The notes under the pieces were generated by a model, which was not told the origin of the DNA, searched no databases, and worked only from the letters and a program-made list of their open reading frames with translations. Below are positions 34,531-44,115 of a stretch of DNA of 64,000 bases, one piece after another. The stretch's first letter is position 1; the number at the start of each line of letters is the position of its first letter. Origin of the DNA: Rhipidocladum racemiflorum (Eukaryota; Streptophyta; Magnoliopsida; Poales; Poaceae); the NCBI GenBank assembly GCA_036346355.1, contig CM070576.1, positions 58,389,712-58,453,711 on the forward strand, written 5' to 3'. The position numbers and the translations under genes were made by a program.

Positions 34531-34924
34531 AACTTATTATATGCATCCACTTGGAGCATACGCCATTTCCAGCTCATGCCAAGCTCTGATGCTGCCATTT
34601 TAATATGAACCAAATGAAGAAATTACGGGCACCTGCCTTGTCGCCTCCGTCAGAAACGCCGCATGTGCCCTTTCGACGTGACCTTGGCCAATTGTGAATA
34701 TCTCGGTGCCTACGGCTGAATGGACAAAGGTCACCGCACACGGATAAGAAGCAGCTGGTATGATACGATCATACAAAGGGAAAAATCACATTATTCAAAA
34801 AATATTTCAGTAATTTTAGAAGAGTATCGGGTTGGAAGGTCTGGAGCAAAGTTTATTTAACCTTGTCGATAATTTAATTGCTACCCATATCGGCATACCT
34901 GAGCAAGCTATCTCCATCTTGTTG

Positions 34925-35179
34925 CGGGCCCGGCCCTGGGGTAGGGCGAGTGGAGCGGTCGCCTCGGGCTCCCAAATTTTCGGGGCCCCTCTGTTAGATA
35001 AATTTGTTTGTTTTGCAATTTTGTCAATTAGTCAGTTTCGTTTTGTTTCTAAAGTCTCAAATTCTGTTGAATATTGTCTTTTCAATTGATACATTGTAGT
35101 ATAAATTTTTTTTGATGTTTATGTTAGGGAGTCCGTTTATAATTTCGCTTTGGACCCCTAAAAACTCAGGACCGACCCT
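34925..35179. mobile_element. Short hAT-like element (255 bp)
   Basis: It starts CGGGCCCGGCCCTG and ends CAGGACCGACCCT, imperfect inverted ends of the GGGCCGGCCCTG type. The flanks are an exact 8-bp duplication, TCTTGTTG (34917-34924 and 35180-35187). The C block has the uninterrupted 'ccatcttgttgttagagct' (about 43303). Confidence 0.85.
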
Positions 35180-35189
35180 TCTTGTTGTT

Positions 35190-36313
35190 AGAGCTCGTGG
35201 TGCACAGTCATGCAATGAGCCATGTAGAGAGGCTGGTGCTTTTGTACTTGTGTTAATTTGAGACTCCTCTGTTACAAGTGTCCCCGTCTTTAGGTTCGGC
35301 ATCTCTGATGTAGCGTTGAGGGGCTGGTGTCTTGCAAAGTTGATGTGCCTGGTTTAGCTTTTTAAGATCGGTATATTTCGATTCTTCTAAAATGAATGAC
35401 ACCTCTTCTACCCTTGGTTTAGAAAAATGAAGGATTTGGCCAGTTATAAAGGTTTTTTTAAACATGCAAAAGATTTGCGTGCATATCTTACTCTTTAAAG
35501 TCGGAGGAATCCCTTCGCCGGAAGAGCACCATCTCACATTTTTTGCCCAAAATTCCATCAAGAAATCTAAAAATACATTAAGGTCCTTCGTTCTTTTGTA
35601 AAAAAAGTCTATCTTACCCTTTAAAGCCGGAGGAATCCCTGCTCCGAGAGAGTGACACCTCACTTTCTTTGCTCAAAATTACATCGAGGTCTTTCGTTCT
35701 TTTGTGAAAAAAAAACTCATGGTTCTTTTGCCAAAAAGGCTCGTGGTTACGCAAATTCGCACCTCATATTCGAACTGAGCTCTTTTGCAAACAGATCCTT
35801 ACGGTTCCAAAAAATTGCGTCCGGCCCCAGGCATACCCCTTTTTGCAAAAAAGACCTCGTGGTTCTGCAAATTCGCACATGAGTCCGGACCAAGCCCTTT
35901 TGCAAAAAAATCCTCGCGGCTACGAAAAATTGCATTGATGTTGTTCTTGCCATCTGATCACACCCGCCACCTCACCTTCTTTGCCCAAAAGCCCCTGAGA
36001 AAATTATGTCAAGATCCTTCGTTCTTTTTTTAAAAAAAAACTCGTTGTTATATGCAAATTCGCACCCGAGTCTGAATTGAACCCTTTCACAAACATATCC
36101 TTGCGGTTCTAAAAAATTGCGACAGAGGCCCTCGGGCATACCCCTTTTGCAGGAAAGACTCGTGGATTTGCAAATTCGCACCCAAATCCGGACCGAGCCT
36201 TTTGCACACACAAAAAAAATGTGTGGCTCCGAAAAATTACATCGATGTTATTCTTGCCATCCAATCATACTATTAAAATTCACCCGACGCAATGTAGCGC
36301 ATAGGTCTACTAG
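35190..36313 (+). mobile_element. Second Helitron-like segment with tandem repeats in the B block
   Basis: This segment replaces the C-block sequence 43315-43580. It ends GACGCAATGTAGCGCATAGG then TCTACTAG before a T, with a GC-paired GACGC/GCGC region, as in the neighbouring Helitron-like insertion. Two or more imperfect repeats of roughly 150-300 bases carry 'ttcgttctttt', 'ctcgtggtt..gcaaattcgcac' and 'aaaaaattgc' phrases. The left end was not defined. No gene was recognised; its ORFs are repeat-derived. Confidence 0.5.
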
Positions 36314-36682
36314 TTTTAATCATGAAGGAAAGAGTTGGCCACCGGGTGGCAAACCAAAGCAAACTTAAAAGAGGTATTACAGGGTACCGAAAACGCGACA
36401 CCTAAGCACGACCTTACTAGTTACATACGTAAATAAAGGTACAAATTTATTATCAAGAATTGTTAAAAATTGGTACCTTAATCTTTTAAACTTTTGGTAC
36501 ATTTTGATACTGATGAGCTTAATGTAAATTTTAGTTAAAAAATATCTGGTAAATAACACATGGACCTTTCAATACGAACCAAAATGAATGCTGATTAATA
36601 GCGACCTGCCTCTGCGTCTCCGTCCACGTGACCTTGCCGCCGGACATTGGCCAATTGACCACACCACAAGATGGGATAAATC

Positions 36683-37380
36683 TAGGGGTGAAAACGGATC
36701 GGATACGGTCGGATATTGCTGTTCCCGTATCCTAACCCATATTTTTTTTTTCGGATTCGGAATCGGATACGGTAAGACCGAATACGGATACGAATATGGA
36801 TATTTTGGAGTTTCGGATATGGTAATGTCGGAGCGGATACATACCGGATTCGGTTCGGAAACGGATAATACAAACGGATACATACTTGTTGAAACATTTG
36901 ACAAATTCATATATATTACATAAATTTGACAACTCACACAACACAAGTATAACAAGGTATCAAATTCATACATAACTTGAACAACTAAGTCCCGCCGCCC
37001 AGTGCCAACACAATCAATTCATGCGGTGGCGGCGCGAGGCTCAAGCACTAGGGTTAGTTTTCGGGTTGGGGAATCGAATGGGGAGGCAAAGATCGAGGCT
37101 TGCGGAATCGAATGGGAAGCCCTTGACTCTTGAGTCTTGACTTGAGTACGGAGTACCCTTGTTTTGTTGATTCGGATATCCGGTCGGATAATATCCGGTT
37201 ACCATATACCGTAGCTATTCGGTCGGATATCCCGCTCATCAGATCCGCTATCAGATCCGGTAGCAAGTATCCGGTACCGTATCCGAATCCGGCCGGATAC
37301 GGAATTTTTTTCCCGGATACGGTTTTTAACGGATTCGGTACCGGATCGGTCGGGATTAACCCGTACCATTTTCACCCCTA
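36683..37380. mobile_element. hAT-like element with GGATACGG-rich interior (698 bp)
   Basis: The inverted ends TAGGGGTGAAAACGG and CCATTTTCACCCCTA are near perfect. The flanks are an exact 8-bp duplication, GATAAATC (36675-36682 and 37381-37388). The C block has the empty site 'gggataaatcaccag' at about 44003. The interior is built from 'cggatacgg', 'ggatatcc' and related short palindromic words and does not encode a domain. Confidence 0.9.
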
Positions 37381-37493
37381 GATAAATCACAAGCAACAGC
37401 TACCATTCTTCTTCCTTTCTTCAAGTCCATACATACCTGTATCTGAGCAGGACACACCTCCTATCTTGCTGTCCGAGCTCGTGTTCCCTGCTC

Positions 37494-39789
37494 ATGGAAG
37501 GAGCCATCTCTAACCCCCCAAGTACAAGGTATGCACCATGCGTGTCTCCACGCGATCTTCTTGCGGCGTCCTCTTACTAAATTCAGGAACTCTAGCGCTG
37601 TGCAACTTTCGGAGTCAATGACTCATGTGTTGGAAATAGTCACACATCGGTTGTTAGGATGGTTTGAGCATGATTTATAAGGATGAGGGAGCACCCTTTC
37701 ATTAAGCTAGCTTTTTTGGGGGGAAATGGCTCAAGAGACCTTATCCCATTGCTCTGGTTGGACCTGCGAGTGTACTGCAGCTCAACGATCTAGGATCCGG
37801 ACGGACTAGGTGTGGCGATCTGGTTGTCAAGTGGTATCAAAGCCTAGGTGATCCATGTGGTTCATAGATAATTCGACTCGATGTGTGAGGGGGAGATTGT
37901 TGGGAATAGTCCCACATCGGTTGTTGGGAGGGTTTGAACATGATTTATAAGGGTGAGGGAGCCCCCTCTCATTGAGCTAGTTTTTTTTTTTTTTGGGGGG
38001 GGGGGGAGATGGCCCAAGAAACCTTAGCCCGTTGCTCTGGTTGGACCTGCGAGTGTACTGCAGCTCAATGATCTAGGATCCAGACGGGCTAGCTGTGGCG
38101 GTCCGGCTGTCAAGTGGTATCAGAGCCCAGGTGACCTAGGTGGTTGCTAGATAATCTCGACCCGATGTGTGAGGGGGAAATTGTTGGGAATAGTCTCACA
38201 TCGGTTGTTGGGAAGGCTTGAGCATGGTTTATAAGGGTGAGGGAGCCCCCTCTTATTGAGCTAGCTTTTTGGAGGAGATGGCTCAAGAGACCTTAGCCTG
38301 TTGCTTTGGTTGGACCTACGAGTGTACCGTAGCTCAACGATCTAGGATCCAGATAGGCTAGGTGTGGCGGTCCGGCTGTCATCATGGTTGCTAAGTACTT
38401 AGCATGTACGTACTGCCCCACTGTCGTTTTTTTGTAGGATTGCTGTGGTCACCGGAGGGAACAAAGGGATCGGGCTCGAGGTGTGCCGGCAGTTGGCCGG
38501 GAGCGGCGTCACCGTCATCTTGACGGCCAGGGACGAGACGAGGGGCGCGGAGGCCGTCGAGAAGCTCAAAGCGCTGGGCCTCTCCGATATCATTTTCCAT
38601 CAGCTGGAGATCACCGACGCTTCCAGCATTGCTCGATTGGCCGATTTCTTGAAGACCCGTTTCGGGAAGCTAGACATCCTCGTAGGTTTTTCTTCTTTTC
38701 AAACGTGTTACCTGTTCTACTACTACTACGCTACTGAATATTTTGATATGACCAGTGGTTGATCGATAGATACTCTGAATCGTAGGTGAATAATGCCGCG
38801 ATCATTGGGGTTGAGCTAGTACAGGATCCAGTTCATGGCTTTGTACCATTCGAGGAAAAGGTGAGCCGGCATCTTTGATTAGTGTGATGGGTGTACTCCG
38901 AACAATGCCTTCTGTGTTCGGTATGTTGCTCGTGAACATCGCACAATATTGTAATGTTTCATTTCTTTTTACGAAAAAACAAACACGAACAAAGCTTGTA
39001 CGATTTTCGATTACAACACAATGAATTTGTAATATTGTAGGCGTAGTAGTAGTAGTATATAGGAATGAAGCTGTTCGTAAGGCGAACTGAACAAACTCCA
39101 TTTGTCTATGCCTAACTGAAACAGTTCAATGGCATGGATGGATACCAGAGAGTTGAATGGATGAGGAACAATAGCATGGAGACTTACGATGACGCAAAGC
39201 AGGGTCTGCAGACAAATTACTATGGCACAAAGCATGTAATAGAAGCCCTCCTGACCCTGCTCCAATGCTCCCCCGATGGAAGGATCGTTAATGTCTCCTC
39301 CAACTTTGGATTGCTAAGGGTAAATTCCATAGATCACACACACTAAAAAAAAATTGATACAATAAAATGGTAAACCCACAGCAAGATCTTGCTTTGTCAC
39401 TGCAGCTCTTCAGCAACAAGGAGCTGGAGCAAGAGATGAACAACATTGACAACCTGACCGAGGAGAGGCTGGAAGAGCTGCTGGATACGTTCCTGATAGA
39501 CTTCAAGGCCGGCGCGGTGGAGGCGCGCGGGTGGCCGACGGGGTTCTCGGCGTACAAGGTGGCCAAGGCGGCCCTGAACGCCTACTCGAGGATCCTGGCG
39601 AGGAGGCACCCGGCGCTGCGTGTCAACTGCGTGCACCCAGGCTACGTCAAGACCGATTTGAGCAGGAACTCGGGGCTCCTGACGACCGAGGAGGGCGCGC
39701 GCAACGTGGTGAAGGTGGCGCTGCTGCCGGACGACGGGCCGACCGGTGCGTACTTCCACGAGGGCCGGCAGGAGGCGTCGTTTGTGTGA
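37494..39789 (+). CDS. SDR gene B: (+)-neomenthol dehydrogenase / salutaridine reductase-like oxidoreductase
   Basis: Proposed exons are 37494-37528, 38438-38681, 38786-38860, 39125-39319 and 39406-39789, with lengths 35/244/75/195/384 and GT..AG introns. They join in phase to 310 aa starting MEGAISNPPSTR. Motifs are TGGNKGIG (17-24), VNNAA (94-98), VNVSS (Ser 176/177), Y233-x3-K237 in FSAYKVAK, and the conserved HPGYVKTD after it. The roughly 45-residue insert (NKELEQEMNNIDNLTEERLE) before the YxxxK is typical of the monomeric reductase group acting on terpenoid or alkaloid ketones; the actual substrate is unknown. Intron 1 is lengthened by a TRIM element. It is the tandem twin of gene C, with most differences in exon 5 (e.g. 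TFLIDFKAG against IYLKDFEAG). Confidence 0.92.
37628..38381 (+). mobile_element. TRIM-type miniature LTR retrotransposon, tandem form with three LTRs, in intron 1 of gene B
   Basis: Three LTR copies (37628-37829, 37898-38112, 38182-38381; about 200 bases each) start TGTTGG and end TGTCA. They are separated by two short internal regions of about 70 bases. Each internal region opens with the Met-tRNA primer site 'agtggtatca(a/g)agcc' and closes with the polypurine 'gtgagggggaga(t)'. The whole is flanked by the exact duplication TCATG (37623-37627 and 38382-38386), and gene C has the single TCATG empty site (about 44244). There is no coding capacity, as expected for TRIMs. Confidence 0.92.
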
Positions 39790-40338
39790 CACGTGCTGTG
39801 AGTACTGTTTGGTTGCCCTCGCGGCTTGCCGGCCGCACGCTTTGTATCTGAACTCAGCAACAATTTGGTGGCAATACGTAAGGCTTGAGATTAAGAGAGG
39901 GCCGGGGTTGGATTGTGATGAACTGTACTTGTACTCTAAGTCTTTATGGATGAAGAGCGTCAGCTTGTTGAATGTGCAGGCAATGTTGGCTAGAGTCGTA
40001 ACCATCTCCAACCATATTCCCTTCATTTCATTCCCTTCCATGTTCCCATTCCATTTATTTGCCATCATCTCCAACAGATTCCCTTTAAAGGGAATTGTAT
40101 AGGGAAAGGATAGAGAATCCTTTACTAGAGGGAATGGAAGAGGGAATCCCTTCACGAATGGAATGTTGAAGGGAATCCGTTAGAGCGCTGAAGGGAATAG
40201 GAATCCCGCTGAAGGGAATGGGAATCCCTTCACAGAGGGAAAGGGAGAGGGGAAGGGACACGGTTAGAGATGGTCTAACTCGAATGGTTGAAGGGAATCT
40301 TTCAGAGAAGAGAGAGCATTTTGAAAATAAACTAGAGG
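39790..40338. other. 3' flank of gene B with a GGGAAT-rich MITE-like repeat
   Basis: Between about 40001 and 40273 the sequence is bounded by CCATCTCCAACC and GGTTAGAGATGG (inverted), and the interior repeats 'gggaatcccttc' and its complement. The matching region of the C block (about 46310-46490) has diverged copies of the same words. It is probably an old MITE shared by both blocks; the target duplication was not resolved. Confidence 0.45.
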
Positions 40339-40741
40339 ATGGTTCACAAAATCGACGATTTTCGGTCGATTTTCGCGATTTTGGCTCATATCGTCACGGT
40401 CCGATATCAAAAACCGGTCGATAAACCGATCCGATTCAAAAAATAATTCGAAACAATTTACATGTCAAAAACCGGTCAAAAATCGGTTGATTTTCATCAA
40501 AAATCGCTACTAAAAATCGATTGCACAAAAAGCTCAACAAATGTCGTCGATTTTCCACGAGAAACCGTCTATTTTCCACGAAAACCGGTCGATTTTCCAC
40601 GAAAATCGACGATTTTGAATTTTTTTAAGAAAAAAATTGGTTTTTGAATTCACCCGATTTTTGACGATTTTCGGTCGCTTTTTGCGATTATCGAAAATTA
40701 CTGTTCATCCGAAAATCGCCAAATCGATTTTGTGAACCCTG
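40339..40741. mobile_element. hAT-like element with CGATTTTCG-rich interior (403 bp)
   Basis: The left end ATGGTTCACAAAATCG and the right end CGATTTTGTGAACCCTG are inverted. The flanking 8-mers ACTAGAGG and TGTAGAGG agree at 6 of 8 positions. The interior consists of 'ccggtcgattttc'-type words. It belongs to the same CAGGGTTC family as 6074-6577, 41917-42931 and 44872-45369. Confidence 0.7.
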
Positions 40742-40833
40742 TGTAGAGGGTATTGAAAACCATAAAAAAAAAAGATTAGATGTACAATCGACAGGGACTA
40801 GTTCTCTCATATTCTCTTGGGAGATATAAGTTA

Positions 40834-41174
40834 GGGATAATTGGATATATGCCACTGCAGGAACCGCTTATTCGAGATTTGCCATCGTTCCTTTGCTTCT
40901 TCGAACGATGCCATTATGAAACCGTGCTTATTCGAAATATGCCACCGCTCGCGTCCGGTCATGACACGTGTCCCGTATTAATTGGATATATGCCATTGTA
41001 GGAACCGCTTATTCGAGATTTGCCATTGCGGACGGGACACGTGTCGTGACCGGACGCGAGCGGTGGCATATTTCGAATAAGCACGGTTTCATAATGGCAT
41101 CGTTCGAAGAAGCAAAGGAACGATGGCAAATCTCGAATAAACTGTTCCTGTAGTGGCATATATCCGATTATCCC
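40834..41174. repeat. 341-bp near-perfect foldback (inverted repeat) at the B/C junction
   Basis: The left arm 40834-40976 and right arm 41032-41174 (143 bases each) are complementary with only a few mismatches. They start GGGATAATTGGATATATGCC and GGGATAATCGGATATATGCC when read outward-in. The 55-base spacer (40977-41031) is itself a direct copy of the first part of the left arm ('attggatatatgccattg' and so on). No coding capacity and no clear target duplication are visible. A transcript would form a very long hairpin. The nature of the element (MITE, MULE-type foldback or rearrangement product) is undecided. Confidence 0.85.
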
Positions 41175-41282
41175 TTTCTTTTAAAGTTGCACAAATATTA
41201 AAGCATGAATAAAGAGTAGATGGTGATACTTATCCCTTCGCTTGCTTTAAGATTCGTACATTTTGTATTGAGAGAAAAAAGC
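41175..41282. repeat. About 95-bp repeat shared with 56574-56665
   Basis: The phrase 'aagttgcacaaatattaaag' and the following 'atgaataaagagtagatggtgat' recur, with scattered changes, at about 56584-56630. In both places it lies downstream of an SDR copy and immediately after an inserted element. Its origin is unknown. Confidence 0.5.
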
Positions 41283-41841
41283 ATAGAAGCCTATTACTAC
41301 TCTTTCAACTGCTGAAGCAGAGTATGTTTCGGCTACTGAATGTGTTTAGGAAGCCATTTGGTTGCAAGTCTGGTTTCTGAACTTGGTATTTCACAGGAAA
41401 TTATTACTATTTATTTTGATAACTAAAGTGCTATTTGTTTATGTATAATGCCTAGACCAAGCACATTGATATTAAGTACCACTTTATTCGTGATATTGTT
41501 ATTGAAGGACAGGTTGCTGTGGGAAGGATACATACTGATAATCCTACTCGCATGCTCACGAAGACACTTTCAAATACCAAGTTCAAGCATTACTAGGATT
41601 TGGTTGGTATTCATGGTGTTTAATTACCCTTAGGGTTTTTCAAGAGAATAGCATTATGGATTTAGCCAAGGAGAGGTTTTTTAGAGATAAACTCGGTACT
41701 CTATATCCAAATAGGAGTCTAAATCTTCCATAACTCAGACACAACCAGCTATATATAGCTACCCCATGTATTTTTTTCTCTTTTATGAGGTTTTTCGTGT
41801 TAAACCTACGTCCCGTTTCTTGCATCTCTCAAACCGTAACC
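41283..41841 (+). pseudogene. Duplicated copia tail: RNase H end and 3' LTR
   Basis: The reading 'acTEAEYVSATECV', then HIDIKYHFIRDIV and the 3' LTR (about 41677-41841) parallel 31019-33371 without the hAT insertion. Independent stops show both copies were already dead or decayed separately. It is followed by the same flank (GTTCTTGTCAAG) as the B copy, proving it is a duplicate and not a second insertion. Confidence 0.88.
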
Positions 41842-41916
41842 GTTCTTGTCAAGTTGGTGAACCATCTAGAAACTAATCAAACAAAAAGGAGCTGATGATA
41901 TACAATGACACACACC

Positions 41917-42931
41917 CAGGGTTCACAAAGCCGTTTCGAATCCTAATTTCGCTAGCCCGGCGGTACCGGTTTTCGCGAAAAACCAAGCGAAAACCGCGAA
42001 AAACCGAATGGTTTGCAATTTCAAATCATTTTGAATTCGAGTCAAACTCACGCAATTTTTTGCGAGAAAACCACGGTTTTTGACGAAAAACCGCTCGGTT
42101 TGTGCGAAAAACCGCTCGGTTTTTAAGGTAAGCCGAGAAAACAGAAACCGCTCGGTTTGAGCAAAAAACCGATCGATTTAGGTAAAAACCGCGAAAAATG
42201 AGGGAAAAAACCGCTATAATTTAGACATTTAGAAATTGTAAATTAGAAATTTCAAAATAATATATCAATAAATAATCTTTCATTGCAATATTGCAATCAC
42301 ACAGGTGCAAAGATACATATTTACATAACCACGTAGCAATTTCATTACCATTCAATTGTCAACACCATTTACGTTATAATACTTTTTAATTGAAGTTGTG
42401 AAGTAGGCATAGGCCATGTTGGACCTGTATGGATGCTATATTAGTATAATATAAAGTTACAATGAAATGAAATATGCAAATGAAACATTACCTGCGGGGC
42501 TACGGATAGTATGTATGCTATATATACTAGTATAATATTGTTGCATGATCTTTTTCTTTTTCTTTTTGATTTTTTGATTTTCATTATTTGTAATACCTCT
42601 AAAACATCTCCAAGCAGCCCGCATGCCACCTTTTTCTTTTTCTTTTTTATTTTTCTATTTTCATTATTTGTAATACCTCTAAAACATCTCCAAGCAGCCC
42701 ACATGCCACCTTTTTTCTTTTTCTTTTTGATTTTTCATTATTTGTAATACCTCTAAAACATCTTCAAACATCATTTTTTTGAAAAGTTTTTTCACCATTG
42801 GTAATATACGAATTAATACTAATTTTAGGAATTTTTTCAACAAATTTTCTCAAATCTTTTGAAATTTTTAATTTTGGATTTGAATTTGGGCGATAAACCG
42901 CTCGGTTTCAACCGCGAAATTGTGAACCCTG
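41917..42931. mobile_element. Large hAT-like element with AACCGCTCGG-rich ends (1,015 bp)
   Basis: The ends CAGGGTTCACAAAG and TTGTGAACCCTG are inverted. The flanks are the exact 8-bp duplication CACACACC (41909-41916 and 42932-42939). The B block has the single 'gacacacacccactatctg' at about 33436. The terminal thirds are built from 'aaaaccgctcggttt' words. The centre has a tandem repeat of about 75-80 bases (2.7 copies, about 42545-42770, each ending 'aatacctctaaaacatctcc'). Confidence 0.9.
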
Positions 42932-42939
42932 CACACACC

Positions 42940-44115
42940 CACTATCTGAATTTCAAAGCACTACCTTGTTGCTAGTGACCATTGCATAACTTATTATATG
43001 CATCCACTTGGAGCATACGCCATTTCCAGCTCATGCCAAGCTCTGATGCTGCCATTTTAATATGAACCAAATGAAGAAATTACGGGCACCTGCCTAGTCG
43101 CCTCCGTCAGAAACGCCGCATGTGCCCTTTCGACGTGACGTTGGCCAATTGTGAATATCTCGGTGCCTACGGCTGAATGGACAAAGGTCACCGCACAGGC
43201 GCACACGGATAAGAAGCAGCTGGTATGATACGATCATACAAAGGGAAAAATCACCACGATTAGTCAAAAAAATATCTCAATAATTCTGGAAGCTATCTCC
43301 ATCTTGTTGTTAGAGCTAACGAACAGACTGGCTGTCGCAAGGGGGTCAAAAGCTTGATTATTCTTACTTGCTGGCGAGGGTGAAAAAAGCGGAACAACAG
43401 AATTTTCCAACACAAGAGCAAATCATACGATGTCTTATTATAGGAAATTAAGGATGAAGCTTCCTGCTAATTCTATGCTGGAGCCAAAGGAATCAAAAAG
43501 TTGCTGCTTTGACTAGTCTGATTAGTTTTCCCTAGCTATTTATACTCTGCTTCTTGTTCCCCCACCCCCCTCTCTTCTTATAATGAAGGAAAGAATTTGC
43601 CACCGGGTGGCAGACCAAAGCAAACTTAAGAGGTATTACAGGAGTAACAGGATACCGAAAACGCGACACCTAAGCACGACCTTACTAGTTACATACGTAA
43701 ATAAAGGTACAAATTTATTATCCAGGATTGTTAAAAATTGGTACCTCATTCTTTTAAACTTCTGATACATTTTGATACTTAGCTCAATGTATGTTTTAGT
43801 ACTAGTCAATGATAGCAAAAAATCTCTGGTAAATAACACATGGACCTTTCAATACGAACCAAAATGAATGCTGATTAATAGCGACCTGCCTGCCTCTGCG
43901 TCTCCGTCGGTCCGTCCACGTGACCTTGCCGCCGGATATTAGCCAATTTTTGCCCATTCAATGGCTTCTGCCGAACGGGCAGGGGTGACCACACCACAAA
44001 ATGGGATAAATCACCAGCGATAGTTACCATTCTTCTTCCTTTCTTCAAGTCCATACATACCTATATCTGAGCAGGTCACACCTTCTATCTTGCTGTCCGA
44101 GCTCGTGTAAATCTC
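42940..44115. other. Upstream region of gene C
   Basis: This is co-linear with the B block upstream region without its insertions (34531-34924, 35188-35194, 36318-36682, 37381-37493). The piece 43315-43580 is absent from B, where a Helitron-like segment sits. The last 150 bases ('gccgccggatattagcc' to 'cagctcgtgtaaatctc') are the presumed promoter and leader; no certain TATA box. Confidence 0.5.

Larger units (their letters stand above)
33372..40833 (+). repeat. B block of a tandem segmental duplication (with the copia tail, from about 31019)
   Basis: From about 31019 (inside copia) to 40833 the sequence is co-linear with the C block, about 41283-46582. Shared anchors are 'gttcttgtcaagttggtgaacc' (33372 / 41842), 'aacttattatatgcatccac' (34531 / 42988), 'gccaccgggtggca' (36339 / 43599), all five SDR exons, and 'ctctcatattctcttgggag' at the right edge (40804 / 46553). 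The differences are mostly whole-element insertions listed separately. The orientation is head to tail. Confidence 0.9.

Noticed and set aside
33712..36211. Many overlapping ORFs on both strands with Lys/Phe-rich repeats
   Set aside because: They arise from tandem-repeated non-coding Helitron-like sequence (aaaaatgttttcg-type words).
37628..38381. Three spaced direct repeats considered as CRISPR-like or satellite
   Set aside because: Repeat length of about 200 bases, TG..CA ends, Met-tRNA primer site and 5-bp target duplication identify a TRIM retrotransposon.
39397..40155. Long - strand ORF (252 aa) overlapping gene B exon 5
   Set aside because: It is the antisense shadow of GC-rich SDR exon 5; the matching shadows exist at genes C and D (45667-46134, 50085-50447). 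No domain.
41283..41841. Possible second independent copia insertion
   Set aside because: Its right flank is identical to that of the B-block copia (GTTCTTGTCAAG...), so it is a duplicate created by the block duplication.
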